A stretch of DNA of 64,000 nucleotides, from assembly GCF_004564355.1 (NCBI RefSeq), contig NZ_CP038266.1, positions 3,534,001-3,598,000 on the forward strand, read 5' to 3'. The position numbers and the translations under genes are program-made. Each line of letters begins with the position of its first letter. The stretch's first letter is position 1. The DNA comes from Microbacterium wangchenii. Its GTDB lineage: Bacteria > Actinomycetota > Actinomycetes > Actinomycetales > Microbacteriaceae. Shown piece by piece: positions 34,631-43,710 of the stretch. A model generated the notes under the pieces. That model searched no databases and was not told the origin of the DNA. It saw only the letters and a program-made list of their open reading frames with translations.

Positions 34631-35518
34631 ATGACCCGCTACGAATCCGCGATCGACCTCGACGCGATCACCGCGATCGACGTCCACGTCCACATCGAAG
34701 TCGATGGGCACGGGCACGCCTCGCTGCCGCCCGACCTCGCCGAAGCCGCCGCGAAGTACTTCAGCACCGACGGCGGCGCCCCCGACCTCGATGGCGTGGC
34801 CGCCTACTACCGCGAGCGGAAGATGGCGGCCGTGGTGTTCACGGTCGATTCCGAGAGCAACCTCGGCCACGCGCCGCTGTCCAGCGCCGAGATCGCCGAC
34901 GGCGCCGCGCGCAACAACGACGTGCTGATCCCCTTCGGCTCGGTGGACCCGCGCAAGGGACCGGCGGCGGTGGAGCAGGCCCGCCGCCTCATCGAGGACC
35001 ACGGCGTGCGGGGCTTCAAGTTCCACCCCACCGTGCAGGGGTTCGACCCGAGCGATCCGCAGTGGTTCCCGCTGTACGAGACGCTGCAGGACGCCGGTGT
35101 CGTGGCCCTGTTCCACACCGGCCAGACGGGGATCGGCGCCGGCATGCCCGGAGGCAGGGGCTTCCGCCTGGCGCTGTCGAACCCCATCCTGCTGGATGCG
35201 GTGGCCGCGGAGTTCGGCGACCTGCAGATCATCATGGCCCACCCCTCCGTGCCGTGGCAGGACGAGGCGCTCTCGGTGGCCACGCACAAGCACAACACGT
35301 GGATCGACCTGTCGGGCTGGAGCCCGAAGTACTTCCCCGAGCAGCTCGTGCGCGCGGCCAACTCCTACCTCAAGCGCCGCGTGCTGTTCGGCTCCGACTT
35401 CCCGCTGCTCACCCCCGACCGGTGGCTGCGCGACGTCGAGCAGACCAGCCTCAAGCCCGAAGTCATGCCGGGGATCCTCAAGGACAACGCCGCACGGCTG
35501 TTCGGACTGGGGGGCTGA
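34631..35518 (+). CDS. Amidohydrolase-family protein (ACMSD/decarboxylase-like barrel)
   Basis: 295 residues. TAIDVHVHIEVDG at residue 15 supplies the HxH metal pair. GFKFHPTVQGFDP near 119 carries the next His, IIMAHPSVPWQDEA near 200 the third, and RRVLFGSDFPLLTPDRWL near 252 the Asp with the typical D(F/Y)P. This is the amidohydrolase-2 family that includes ACMSD, isoorotate- and hydroxybenzoate-type decarboxylases as well as hydrolases. In this operon it may decarboxylate or hydrolyse an acyl or ring-cleavage product. The stop is 7 bases before the next gene. Confidence 0.82.
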   Translation: MTRYESAIDLDAITAIDVHVHIEVDGHGHASLPPDLAEAAAKYFSTDGGAPDLDGVAAYYRERKMAAVVFTVDSESNLGHAPLSSAEIADGAARNNDVLIPFGSVDPRKGPAAVEQARRLIEDHGVRGFKFHPTVQGFDPSDPQWFPLYETLQDAGVVALFHTGQTGIGAGMPGGRGFRLALSNPILLDAVAAEFGDLQIIMAHPSVPWQDEALSVATHKHNTWIDLSGWSPKYFPEQLVRAANSYLKRRVLFGSDFPLLTPDRWLRDVEQTSLKPEVMPGILKDNAARLFGLGG

Positions 35519-35525
35519 CGTTCCC

Positions 35526-36710
35526 GTGCTGGTCAGCGACGCGACGTTCGGCATCGACCCGCTCGGGTTCGCGCCGACGCATCTGAGCGCGCCGGCGCAG
35601 GACGCACTGCGCGGCCTGCAGCGCGTGCTCGACGACACCGTCCGGCCGCTCCTGACCGACGCGTGGGAGTCGGCGACCATGCCGCCGGCGATCCTCGAGG
35701 CCCTCGTCCCCCTCGACCTCATGCAGCCGCGGGGCGTGGACGCCGCCGAGGCGGAATCGAGCATGTTCTCGGGGTTCCGCAACTACGTCCTGGCCCGCAC
35801 CGACGTGTCCGTCGCGACGCTCTACAACGCCCAGTCGGGACTGTTCCGCGCCGCCATCCGGCACGGCGGGTCCGCCGACCAGGCGGCCGAGCTCGACCCC
35901 CGCATCCGCTCGTTCGACCTCGCCGGCGTCTTCGCCCTGACCGAGCCGGGGCACGGCTCCGATATCGCCGGCGGGCTCGCCACCACGGCGCGCGCCGACG
36001 GCGACGACTGGATTCTCGACGGCCAGAAGCGCTGGATCGGCGGCGCGGACAAGGCCGACGTGATCACGGTGTTCGCCCGCGACACCGCGGACGCACGGAT
36101 CAAGGCCTTCCTCGTCCCGCGCACCGCCGACGGGGTGCACCTGCGCACCATGACGGGCAAGGTGTCCCTTCGGCCCATGCAGAACGCCGTCGTCACCCTC
36201 GACGGCGTCCGGGCGCCGGCGTCGGCCCGCTTGCTGCAGGTGAACGGATGGCCCGACGTGGCCCGCATCCTGCGCGTCATGCGGTCGGACGTGGCGTGGA
36301 TCGCGGCGGGCCTGCAGGCGGGCGCGCTGGACGCAGCCGTCCGCTACGTGCGCGAGCGCGAGCAGTTCGGCCGCCCCGTCGGCGGGTTCCAGCTCGTGCA
36401 GGAGAAGCTCGCGCGGATGCTGGCGAACCTGACGTCGTCGCTGGGCATCGTCGTCCAGCTCTCCGCCCGCCAGGACGCCGGCGAGTACGTGGACGAGAAC
36501 TCCGCGCTCGCCAAGATGCAGACCGCGCGACTGGCCCGGGAGACCGTCGCCCTGGCCCGCGAAGTCGTCGGCGGCAACGGCATCCTCCTCGAGCACGACG
36601 TGGCGCGCTTCTTCGCCGACGCCGAAGCCGTCTACTCCTACGAAGGCACGCACGAGATCAACTCCCTCATCGTCGGCCGCGCCCTCACCGGCGTGTCCGC
36701 ATTCCTCTGA
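35526..36710 (+). CDS. Acyl-CoA dehydrogenase (glutaryl-CoA-dehydrogenase-like)
   Basis: 394 residues from the GTG at 35526, FAD-dependent. FALTEPGHGSDIAGGLATTA near 138 and DGDDWILDGQKRWIGGADKAD are the acyl-CoA dehydrogenase middle-domain motifs. YVREREQFGRPVGGFQLVQEKLA near 275 is the C-terminal signature. The catalytic Glu lies in SYEGTHEINSLIVGRALTG near 375, the glutaryl-CoA dehydrogenase position. Either a dehydrogenase or a dehydrogenating-decarboxylating enzyme is possible. Electron acceptor would be ETF, not encoded here. Confidence 0.9.
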   Translation: MLVSDATFGIDPLGFAPTHLSAPAQDALRGLQRVLDDTVRPLLTDAWESATMPPAILEALVPLDLMQPRGVDAAEAESSMFSGFRNYVLARTDVSVATLYNAQSGLFRAAIRHGGSADQAAELDPRIRSFDLAGVFALTEPGHGSDIAGGLATTARADGDDWILDGQKRWIGGADKADVITVFARDTADARIKAFLVPRTADGVHLRTMTGKVSLRPMQNAVVTLDGVRAPASARLLQVNGWPDVARILRVMRSDVAWIAAGLQAGALDAAVRYVREREQFGRPVGGFQLVQEKLARMLANLTSSLGIVVQLSARQDAGEYVDENSALAKMQTARLARETVALAREVVGGNGILLEHDVARFFADAEAVYSYEGTHEINSLIVGRALTGVSAFL

Positions 36711-36725
36711 TCGAAAGGCACCACC

Positions 36726-37178
36726 ATGACCACCATCGCCGCATACGCCGACGCCCCTGCCCTCGCAGGCACCGACCTCGGCTGGTCGGAGTGGCTCGAG
36801 GTCACGCAGGACCGCGTCAACCTCTTCGCCGACGCCACCGACGACCACCAGTGGATCCACGTCGACCCCGACCGCGCCGCATCCGGGCCCTTCGGCGCTC
36901 CCATCGCGCACGGATTCCTGTCGCTCTCGCTCACGGTGAAGTTCTGGTCGGAGCTGTTCGACCTGGAGGGCGTCACCACGAAGGTCAACTACGGCCTGGA
37001 CAAGGTGCGCTTCGTCTCCCCCGTGAAGGTCGGAGCGCGCGTGCGCATGAACGCCGTCATCGCCGAGGTGACCGAAGTGGCCGGCGGCTACCAGTTCGCC
37101 GTCGATCAGACCATCGAGATCGAGGGCGGCTCCAAGCCCGCCATCGTCGCGCGGGGCCTGTACCGCTTCTACGCCTGA
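36726..37178 (+). CDS. MaoC-family enoyl-CoA hydratase (R-specific hotdog fold)
   Basis: 150 residues, the length of single-hotdog R-hydratases. FADATDDHQWIHVDPDRA (34-51) contains the catalytic Asp40 and His45 dyad, followed by GPFGAPIAHGFLSLSL, the conserved GxxIAHG. It would hydrate a trans-2-enoyl-CoA to the R-3-hydroxyacyl-CoA. Preceded by GAAAGG and between an acyl-CoA dehydrogenase and a CoA ligase, so it completes a beta-oxidation-like set with the SDR as the likely dehydrogenase. Confidence 0.92.
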   Translation: MTTIAAYADAPALAGTDLGWSEWLEVTQDRVNLFADATDDHQWIHVDPDRAASGPFGAPIAHGFLSLSLTVKFWSELFDLEGVTTKVNYGLDKVRFVSPVKVGARVRMNAVIAEVTEVAGGYQFAVDQTIEIEGGSKPAIVARGLYRFYA

Positions 37179-37218
37179 TCCACGCCGCCCCTCGGGGCGC
37201 AACTCGACGGAGAGTTCC

Positions 37219-38763
37219 ATGCACAACCACGGCCTCGGCTCCTGGATGGCCAAGCGGCGACTGAAGTCGCCGGAGAAGACGGCGCTCGTCTTCGACGGGC
37301 GCGAGACGACGTACAGCCAGCTGGCCGACGCCGCCGACCGCGTGTCGGCGGTGCTGCGCCAGCGCGGCGTCGGCAAGGGCGACCGGGTGGCCTACCTCGG
37401 CGAGAACAGCCCCGAGTTCCTCCAGGTGCTCTTCGGCACCGTGCAGCTGGGCGCCGTGTTCGTGCCCGTCAACACGCGGCTCGCGCCCCCCGAGGTGACG
37501 CATGTGCTGACCGACTCGGGCGCCGTGGCGCTGATCCACGACCCCGAGTTCACCGAGCGCGTCGCGCCCGGGGTGGCGGCCGGGCGCATCGCCCACGTGC
37601 TGGTCACCGGGGAGGGGTCCGCGGATGCCGCCGGCCTGGCACCCGCGCTGCGTTCGGCGCCGGGCGGACATGCCGACGCCGACGTCGAGCTGGACGATCC
37701 GGCCGCCATCATCTACACCTCGGGGACCACCGGACGCCCCAAGGGCGCCATCCTCAGTCACGGCAACCTCACGTGGGTGTCGATGAACTGCATCGTGGAC
37801 TACGACGTGGTCTCCGCCGACGTCGCCCTGCTGATCTCTCCGCTGTTCCACGTGGCGTCGCTGGGGATGGGGGCACTGCCGGTGATCCTCAAGGGCGCGA
37901 CGATCGTTCTGGAGAAGGGGTTCGAGCCGGGCCGGGCCCTCGCGCAGATCCAGCGTCATGGCGTCACGATGCTCAGCGGCGTCCCCACCACCTATCAGCT
38001 GATGGCCGACCATCCGGAGTGGGCGGCCACCGACCTCTCGACCCTCGCGAAGCTCACGTGCGGCGGTTCGGCCGTTCCCACCCGCATCCTCAACGCGTAC
38101 GAGGAACGCGGCCTGTCGTTCTCGCAGGGCTACGGCATGACCGAGACCTCACCGGGTGCCACGTCGCTGGCGCCGCACATGACGCGTGCGAAGCAGGGAA
38201 GTGTGGGCGTGCCGCACTTCTTCACCGACGTGCGGATCGCGGATGAACACGGTGCGATGGTGCCCAGGGGCACCGTGGGCGAGATCGAGATCTCGGGGCC
38301 GAACGTGTTCCTCGGCTACCACGGGCTGCCCGAGGCCAGCGCGGACGCCTTCACGGCGGACGGCTGGTTCCGCTCCGGCGACCTGGGGTATCTCGACGGC
38401 GAGGGCTACCTCTTCATCGCCGATCGCCTCAAGGACATGATCATCTCCGGCGGCGAGAACATCTATCCCGCCGAGGTGGAGAACCTCGTCAGCGACATCG
38501 AGCATGTCACCGGCGTCGCCGTCATCGGGGTTCCGGACGAGCGGTGGGGCGAGGTGCCGTGGGCGGTGGTGACGGTCCGGGACGGCGCATCCGTCGACAC
38601 CGAGACGGTCCGTGCGCACCTGGACGGCAAGATCGCCCGGTACAAGATCCCCAAGAACACGATCGTCGTCGACGAGCTTCCCCGCACCGCATCCGGCAAG
38701 GTGCGCAAGGGCGATCTGCGCGCCCGGTACGCCCCGCGCGCAGCCGACGCTCCGCGCCCCTGA
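37219..38763 (+). CDS. Acyl/aryl-CoA ligase (AMP-binding, FadD-like)
   Basis: 514 residues. Core adenylation motifs: IIYTSGTTGRPKGAILSHGN near 161 (phosphate loop), GYGMTETSPGATS near 308, GWFRSGDLGYLDGEGYLFIADRLKDMIISGGENIYP near 385-420 (read in parts) with the hinge Asp and the A8 loop, and the catalytic Lys in LPRTASGKVRKGDL near 495. It activates a carboxylic acid to its CoA thioester with ATP. Fatty acid or aromatic acid cannot be told from sequence. Last gene of the operon, ending inside a terminator stem. Confidence 0.92.
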   Translation: MHNHGLGSWMAKRRLKSPEKTALVFDGRETTYSQLADAADRVSAVLRQRGVGKGDRVAYLGENSPEFLQVLFGTVQLGAVFVPVNTRLAPPEVTHVLTDSGAVALIHDPEFTERVAPGVAAGRIAHVLVTGEGSADAAGLAPALRSAPGGHADADVELDDPAAIIYTSGTTGRPKGAILSHGNLTWVSMNCIVDYDVVSADVALLISPLFHVASLGMGALPVILKGATIVLEKGFEPGRALAQIQRHGVTMLSGVPTTYQLMADHPEWAATDLSTLAKLTCGGSAVPTRILNAYEERGLSFSQGYGMTETSPGATSLAPHMTRAKQGSVGVPHFFTDVRIADEHGAMVPRGTVGEIEISGPNVFLGYHGLPEASADAFTADGWFRSGDLGYLDGEGYLFIADRLKDMIISGGENIYPAEVENLVSDIEHVTGVAVIGVPDERWGEVPWAVVTVRDGASVDTETVRAHLDGKIARYKIPKNTIVVDELPRTASGKVRKGDLRARYAPRAADAPRP

Positions 38764-38786
38764 CGGCGGCTCTCCGCCGTCAGGGG
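38757..38786. terminator. Bidirectional hairpin terminator
   Basis: Perfect 13-bp arms CCCCTGACGGCGG/CCGCCGTCAGGGG with a CTCT loop. The stop codon of the CoA ligase lies inside the left arm, and the convergent hydrolase gene ends 11 bases away. Confidence 0.85.
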
Positions 38787-38796
38787 CCGGGCCGGG

Positions 38797-40169
38797 CTAG
38801 CCGGGAGACGCCTGCAGGGTGTACGGCCGGTTGAACGGCTCGGGCTGGAACGGGAGGAACCGGCTCTCCCCCAGCCCCAGGCGGGACGCGTGCGCGTTCA
38901 TGCGGCCCGGCTTGTCGCGGTTGCCCCACTTCCCGGTGTCGAGGCGGTGCAGCAGCAGCTCGGCGGCGGCGACCCGCTCCGCCGCCGTGAAGGCGCAGTG
39001 GCCGGCGGAGTCGACGTAGGTCTGCCGCAGCAGGTCGGCGTCGCCGGCGCGGCGGGCCTCCGCCTCGTACTCCGACATCTGCGCGACGGTGGATATCTGG
39101 TCGCCGATGTTGCTCATCGTGACGACGGGGACGGAGATGCGGCCGTCGAACTCGGTGCCGCGCTCGAACCGCTGCACCGCGGCCGGATCCGCCGCGATCC
39201 GCTCGGCGCCGTCGACCGTGGACAGGTCGGCCCGGAGGGACAGACCCGCCTCGCGATACAGCCGCTCGACGACGCGCTTGACCTGCGGGGAGAGCGCCTG
39301 GAACTGCACGGCGTAGTCGACGCCGGTGTTCCACGAGGGGTTCCCGCCGATGAGCGTCTCGAGCGTCCGGCGGCTGCTCATGGCCTGCCCGATGTACGGC
39401 AGACCGTCGCCCGTGAGCGCGCCGTACCATCCGGCCTGGACGCCGTCGCGGTCGCCGGGCGCGGGGCGCGGAGCCGACTGCGAGTAGGCCGGCAGCTGCC
39501 CGATCGCGGCGGCCAGGGCGATGCGCGCGCGCCCGTCCGGTGTGGACTGCGCGGCGGCGAGGCGGGTCTGCCACGCCGCCACGGCCCCGGCGACGTCGGC
39601 GGGGATCCCGATGACCGGGAGGGTCCCGGCCGGATCGAGCAGCTCGGACAGCACGAAGACGGTGTCGAGCTTCTGGTTCCACTGCGACACCGACCCCGAC
39701 AGCCCCCCGCACAGGGACACCACCCCGTCGATCTCGTCCGGATGCCACTGGGCGACTCCCGCCGCGACGGCGCCACCCATGGAGGATCCCATCGCGATCC
39801 TGCGCGAGGGCTCGCCGACCGCGTCGGCGAAGGCGTCGAGCGCCTCGACCTGGTTGTCGATGGCCCCGGGGATGTTCCACCCCGTCACCGAGCGCGTCGT
39901 GCCGCCGTACGCCGCGCCGTCGTCGAGGAGATGCTCGACGTCGGCGCCGGGTCTGGCTTGAGAGGCGAAGTCGAGGTCGACGAAGACGGTTCCGTTCCAG
40001 TCGGCGGGGACGAGGAATCGGTAGGGGGTGGAATCCGCCAGCACGCCGGCGATCACCCTGGGTGCTTCGGCGGCGGCGGCGGTGTCGCGCCCGCGATCGC
40101 CGCGGGCACCGCCAGCGCGGCAGCCAGGAGGGTCGCACCGGCACGTCTGGACCTGGGGGGAATGGTCAT
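38797..40169 (-). CDS. Secreted alpha/beta-hydrolase with its signal peptide out of frame (apparent frameshift)
   Basis: The ATG at 40169 (GGAG upstream) begins an excellent export signal: MTIPPRSRRAGATLLAAALA then VPAAIAGA. That frame stops at 40053. The mature protein (APRVIAGVLADSTPYRFLVP onward, to 38797) continues in the frame one base away. The shift falls at about 40081-40092, beside a run of five CCG triplets; adding one base would join them as AIAGA-DTAAAAEAP with a normal cleavage site. The hydrolase part shows the nucleophile elbow MGSSMGGAV, IADVP-like caps and a late AGHCAFTAAE His, resembling secreted esterases or peptidases. It may be a sequencing error, a pseudogene, or a gene started internally. 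Confidence 0.7.
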
Positions 40170-40214
40170 CACCGCTCCTTCGACGACGTCGTCGCGGGTC
40201 GCACCATCGCGACG

Positions 40215-40237
40215 GAATCTCAGCCTGATTGAGATTC
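40215..40237. promoter_or_regulatory. Perfect inverted repeat upstream of the secreted hydrolase, candidate operator
   Basis: Arms GAATCTCA (40215-40222) and TGAGATTC (40230-40237) with a 7-base spacer lie 46-68 bases before the hydrolase ATG. A TetR, GntR or the neighbouring PaaX-type protein could bind here. Confidence 0.55.
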
Positions 40238-40302
40238 TTTCCGCGACCGTATCGTCCCATGCACGGCGCGTCAACGGCGACGAGGCGTCGCGGAAGCGCG
40301 CG

Positions 40303-41154
40303 TCAGCCGACGAGGTTCGCGAACTCGCGCACGGCGGGGAAGGCGAACTCGCGGTGACGCCGCTGGAAGAGCTCGAACGACCGGTCGGAGGGCCAGTCGG
40401 AATCCATGTACTGACGCGGGAGGCGCGGGTCGGCGCGCAGCAGCGCGAGCCAGTCGGCCACCAGGAGCACCCGCGCGGAGAGGGGATACGGCTCCTCCGC
40501 CTCGCCGTGGCTCTCCCAGCGGGCGGCGAACTCCTCGTGCGCCCGGCGGATCCCTTCGACGTCCCACGCGGCGCGCACGGCCTCGTCCATCGGGAACCCG
40601 GCCAGCTCGCTGGCGGCGAACGCATTCACCGAGCCCGGCGGGAGGTCGGGGATGATCGCGTCCAGCGCGGCGGCGAGATCCACCTCGCCCGGGGCGATCC
40701 AGAGTCCATCCCGCACGAGGGCGAAGCCCGACCAGGTCAGAGCCGCGCGCAGGCGGTGGCGGAGCGTGCGCATGTGCTCGGGGACGCTGAAGGTCACGAG
40801 CGTCCATCCGGCGCCCTTCGGCTCGAACGGGGCGGGGCCGTTGACGCGGCGCGAGGCCTCCCGCAGCACCTCGATGCCGTGCGGCGTCAGCTCGAACGCG
40901 ATCTCGCGGCCGAGCCGACGCCGCTCCAGCAGTCCGCTGTGCACCATCCGGTCGAGGTTGGTCCGCACCGCCGACGCGGCCACTCCGGCGCCCTCGAGAA
41001 CCGTGAGCAGCACGCTCGTGCGCAGCGGCTGGAAATACCGATCGCACACGTACTCGCCGAAGAAGGCCAGCAGCAGCTGCCGCGGCTTGCGGACCATGAC
41101 GGCCCCTCCGGCAGCCGCGGCCGCGGATGCGGTCGCGGCCGCCGTGGTGGTCAC
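40303..41154 (-). CDS. PaaX-family transcriptional regulator
   Basis: 283 residues. After an alanine-rich tail, KPRQLLLAFFGEYVCDRYFQPLRTSVLLTVLEGAGVAASAVRTNLDRMVHSGLLERRRLGRE (23-84, read in parts) is the PaaX N-terminal winged helix. The middle (WTLVTFSVPEHMRTLRHRLRAALTWSGFALVRDGLWIAPG) and C-terminal RVLLVADWLALLRADPRLP blocks match PaaX proteins, which sense aryl-CoA esters such as phenylacetyl-CoA. The GTG overlaps the transporter ATPase stop (GTGA), so it is the last gene of the ABC operon and probably links transporter expression to an aromatic CoA ester. Met20 is an alternative start. Confidence 0.9.
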   Translation of the reverse strand: MTTTAAATASAAAAAGGAVMVRKPRQLLLAFFGEYVCDRYFQPLRTSVLLTVLEGAGVAASAVRTNLDRMVHSGLLERRRLGREIAFELTPHGIEVLREASRRVNGPAPFEPKGAGWTLVTFSVPEHMRTLRHRLRAALTWSGFALVRDGLWIAPGEVDLAAALDAIIPDLPPGSVNAFAASELAGFPMDEAVRAAWDVEGIRRAHEEFAARWESHGEAEEPYPLSARVLLVADWLALLRADPRLPRQYMDSDWPSDRSFELFQRRHREFAFPAVREFANLVG

Positions 41155-41957
41155 GCCGGCATCCCCGGGCGGATGGCCTCACCGCGCTTGGCGCGCTGGA
41201 TCTGCTCGTACACGTGCGTGCGGAGCTCGGTGAAGCGAGGCAGCGCACGCGTGGTGATCTGGTCGCGCTCGGGGGCGAGGTCGATCGCGAGGTCCTCCTG
41301 CACCCACGTGGGCGATTTCGACAGGACGATGACCCGCTCGCCCAGGTACACCGACTCGTCGATGTCGTGCGTGACGAACAGGATCGACATTCCGCGGTCG
41401 CGGTGCAGGGCGCGCACGAGATCCTCCAGGTCGGCGCGGGTCTGCGCATCGACGGCGGCGAACGGCTCGTCCATGATGAGCACCTCGGGCTGGTACGCCA
41501 CGGCGCGGGCGATCGCGACGCGCTGCTGCATGCCCCCCGACAGCTGCCACGGGTAGCTCTTGGCGGCGTGGTCCAGCCCGACCGCCTGCAGCGCGTCGTC
41601 GATCAGGCCGTCGCGTTCGGCGCGGCTCAGCTTCTTGTGCTTGAGCGGGAGCTCGACGTTGCCGCGTACGGTCAGCCACGGGTAGAGGCTGCGGCCGTAC
41701 TCCTGGAACACCAGCGCCATGTTCGGCGGCGGACCGGTGACCTTCTTGCCGTCCAGCTCGACCAGTCCCGCGGTGGGCCGCAGGAGCCCGGCGACGCACT
41801 TGAGCAGCGTCGTCTTGCCGCATCCGGAGGGCCCCACGATGCACACGAGCTCGCCGGCGTTCATCGTGAAGCTGATGTCGCCGATCGCCTCGACATCGCC
41901 CGTGGACGCTTCGTAGACCTTGTTCAGGTGCTCGACCTTGAGCAGCGTCTCAGGCAT
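41151..41957 (-). CDS. ABC transporter ATPase (SsuB/TauB type), system 1
   Basis: 268 residues. Walker A GPSGCGKTTLL near 43, Q-loop FQEYGRSLYPW, signature LSGGMQQRVAIARA near 141, Walker B VLIMDEPFAAVD and switch VTHDIDESVYLGERVIVLSK are intact. The FQEYGRSLYPW and TWVQEDLAIDL features place it in the nitrate/sulfonate/taurine group. It powers import by the two permeases upstream in the operon. It overlaps the upstream permease by 8 bases and paaX by GTGA. Confidence 0.93.
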   Translation of the reverse strand: MPETLLKVEHLNKVYEASTGDVEAIGDISFTMNAGELVCIVGPSGCGKTTLLKCVAGLLRPTAGLVELDGKKVTGPPPNMALVFQEYGRSLYPWLTVRGNVELPLKHKKLSRAERDGLIDDALQAVGLDHAAKSYPWQLSGGMQQRVAIARAVAYQPEVLIMDEPFAAVDAQTRADLEDLVRALHRDRGMSILFVTHDIDESVYLGERVIVLSKSPTWVQEDLAIDLAPERDQITTRALPRFTELRTHVYEQIQRAKRGEAIRPGMPA

Positions 41958-42777
41958 GCTCGACCTCCTTGATTCCGTGGTACCAGCGCAGCACCCGGCG
42001 CTCGGCCAACCCGAAGATCACCGCGAGCAGCACGCCGATGAGCCCGAGCAGCACGATGCCGCCCCACATCTCGGCGATGAGGTAGTTGCGCTGGAAGTAG
42101 ACGATCTGGAATCCCAGACCGGATGACGAGAAGAACATCTCCGAGATCACCATGAGGATCAGGGCGATCGACAGGCACTGCCGCACGCCGGCCATGATGC
42201 GCGGGCTCGCGGCCGGCAGCACGAGGTAACGCAGCCGCTCCCCCCTCGTGAGGGCGAACGAGCGTGCCGTCTCGGTCATGACCGAATCGGTCGACCGCAC
42301 GCCTTCGATCGTGTTCAGCAGCACCGGCCACAGCGCCCCGGTCACGATGACCACGACTTTCATGAGGTCGTTGGCGCCCACGAGCACGGCGACGATCGGG
42401 ATGAGGACGGGCGGAGGGACCGCGCGGAAGAACTCGAAGACCGGCTCGAGGAGTTCGCGCAGCCACGGGACGAGCCCGATCACGGTGCCGGCGGCGATCC
42501 CGATGGCCACCGCCAGCACGATGCCGATCGCGAGCCGGCCGAGGCTGGGCAGGACGTCGACGAAGAAGGCGGGCCCGATCCACGTGCTGATGAAGGCGTC
42601 CAGGATCACGAGCGGACCCGGGAAGAACCGTGCCGACGACACGGTCGACCACAGTCCCCAGATCACCAGCAGGAGGAGCGGAAGGCCGAGGGCGAAGGCG
42701 GTGTTCTGCCCGAGCCTGGCCCACGTGCGCGACCGGCGCCGCGGGGTGACGACGGTGCTCGTGTAGAGGGCGCTCAC
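41950..42777 (-). CDS. ABC transporter permease (SsuC/TauC type), system 1b
   Basis: 275 residues with about six membrane segments. The EAA loop is seen in SVMTETARSFALTRGERLRYLVLPAASPRIMAGVR (170-205, read in parts). The C-terminus RRVLRWYHGIKEVEHA is typical of the family. The GTG overlaps the other permease's stop (GTGA). Two different permeases indicate a heterodimeric channel. Import of an organic anion is likely. Confidence 0.92.
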   Translation of the reverse strand: MSALYTSTVVTPRRRSRTWARLGQNTAFALGLPLLLLVIWGLWSTVSSARFFPGPLVILDAFISTWIGPAFFVDVLPSLGRLAIGIVLAVAIGIAAGTVIGLVPWLRELLEPVFEFFRAVPPPVLIPIVAVLVGANDLMKVVVIVTGALWPVLLNTIEGVRSTDSVMTETARSFALTRGERLRYLVLPAASPRIMAGVRQCLSIALILMVISEMFFSSSGLGFQIVYFQRNYLIAEMWGGIVLLGLIGVLLAVIFGLAERRVLRWYHGIKEVEHA

Positions 42778-43637
42778 AGGACCTCCTCCCCTCGGACGGA
42801 CTGATGCCACGACAGCGAACGCCGCTCGATGACCCGGAAGATGAGATTGATGACGAGCCCGAGGAGTCCCGTGACGATCACCAGCGCGTAGACCGTCGTC
42901 CACTGGTTGGCCTCGCGCGCCATCATGAGCGCCCGGCCGATCCCCGGGTTGGAGATGAACATCTCGGCCGTGATGGCCAGGATCAGCGCGACCGTCGCCG
43001 CCAGGCGCAGGCCCGTCATGAGGTACGGCAGGGCGGTGGGGAAGACGAGGTTGACGATGCGCGAGCCACGCGTGAGCCCGAAGCTGCGGGCGGTGTCGCG
43101 GGCGACCGTGTCGACATCGGCGACGCCGTAGAGCACCTGGATGAAGACCTGCCAGAAACTGGCGAACACGATGATGAGCAGGGCCGACTGGAGCTGATAG
43201 CCGAACACCAGGATCGCAAGCGGGATGAGCGCGACCGACGGGATGGGGCGCAGGAACTCCACGGTCGTGTGCGTGGCCCGGCGCAGGAACGGCACGAGGC
43301 CGATGACGGTGCCGAGGACGACCGCGAGCACGGTGGCGATCAAGAGGCCCAGCCCCCACGCGGTGAGGGTGCGCCCGACGTTGCGCCAGAACTCCAGGTC
43401 CTGGAGGAGGACGAAAAGCTGAGCGATCGTGTCGCTCGCGGTGGGGAAGTAGGCGGGGTTGACGATGCCGATCGTGGGCAGCAGCTGCCACGTCAGCAGG
43501 AAGCCGACGATGCCGGCGACGCCGAGCACGAGCTTGCGCATTCCGCGTCGTCGCTTGCGCTCGGGTGCGCGGCGCGGCGCGGGGTGCGTCACCGCGGCCG
43601 GCAGACCGTCGGCGGTCGGGGAGTCGACCAGATCCAT
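42774..43637 (-). CDS. ABC transporter permease (SsuC/TauC type), system 1a
   Basis: 287 residues. A basic N-terminal tail (APERKRRRGMRK) precedes about six helices. The EAA loop reads TVARDTARSFGLTRGSRIVNLVFPTALPYLMTGLRL, read in parts. RVIERRSLSWHQS closes the protein. Partner of the next permease, with which it overlaps by GTGA. It lies 73 bases after the solute-binding protein gene. Confidence 0.92.
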   Translation of the reverse strand: MDLVDSPTADGLPAAVTHPAPRRAPERKRRRGMRKLVLGVAGIVGFLLTWQLLPTIGIVNPAYFPTASDTIAQLFVLLQDLEFWRNVGRTLTAWGLGLLIATVLAVVLGTVIGLVPFLRRATHTTVEFLRPIPSVALIPLAILVFGYQLQSALLIIVFASFWQVFIQVLYGVADVDTVARDTARSFGLTRGSRIVNLVFPTALPYLMTGLRLAATVALILAITAEMFISNPGIGRALMMAREANQWTTVYALVIVTGLLGLVINLIFRVIERRSLSWHQSVRGEEVL

Positions 43638-43710
43638 GGAGACCCTTCGATGGAGACGGACAGACAGAGGAGGGGCGGGGCGGGATGGCGCGGCATCCCG
43701 CCCTCGCTGC

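Noticed and set aside
38890..41556. Open frame of 888 codons across the hydrolase, paaX and transporter ATPase genes
   Set aside because: Opposite to genes with clear PaaX and ABC motifs; no domain of its own.
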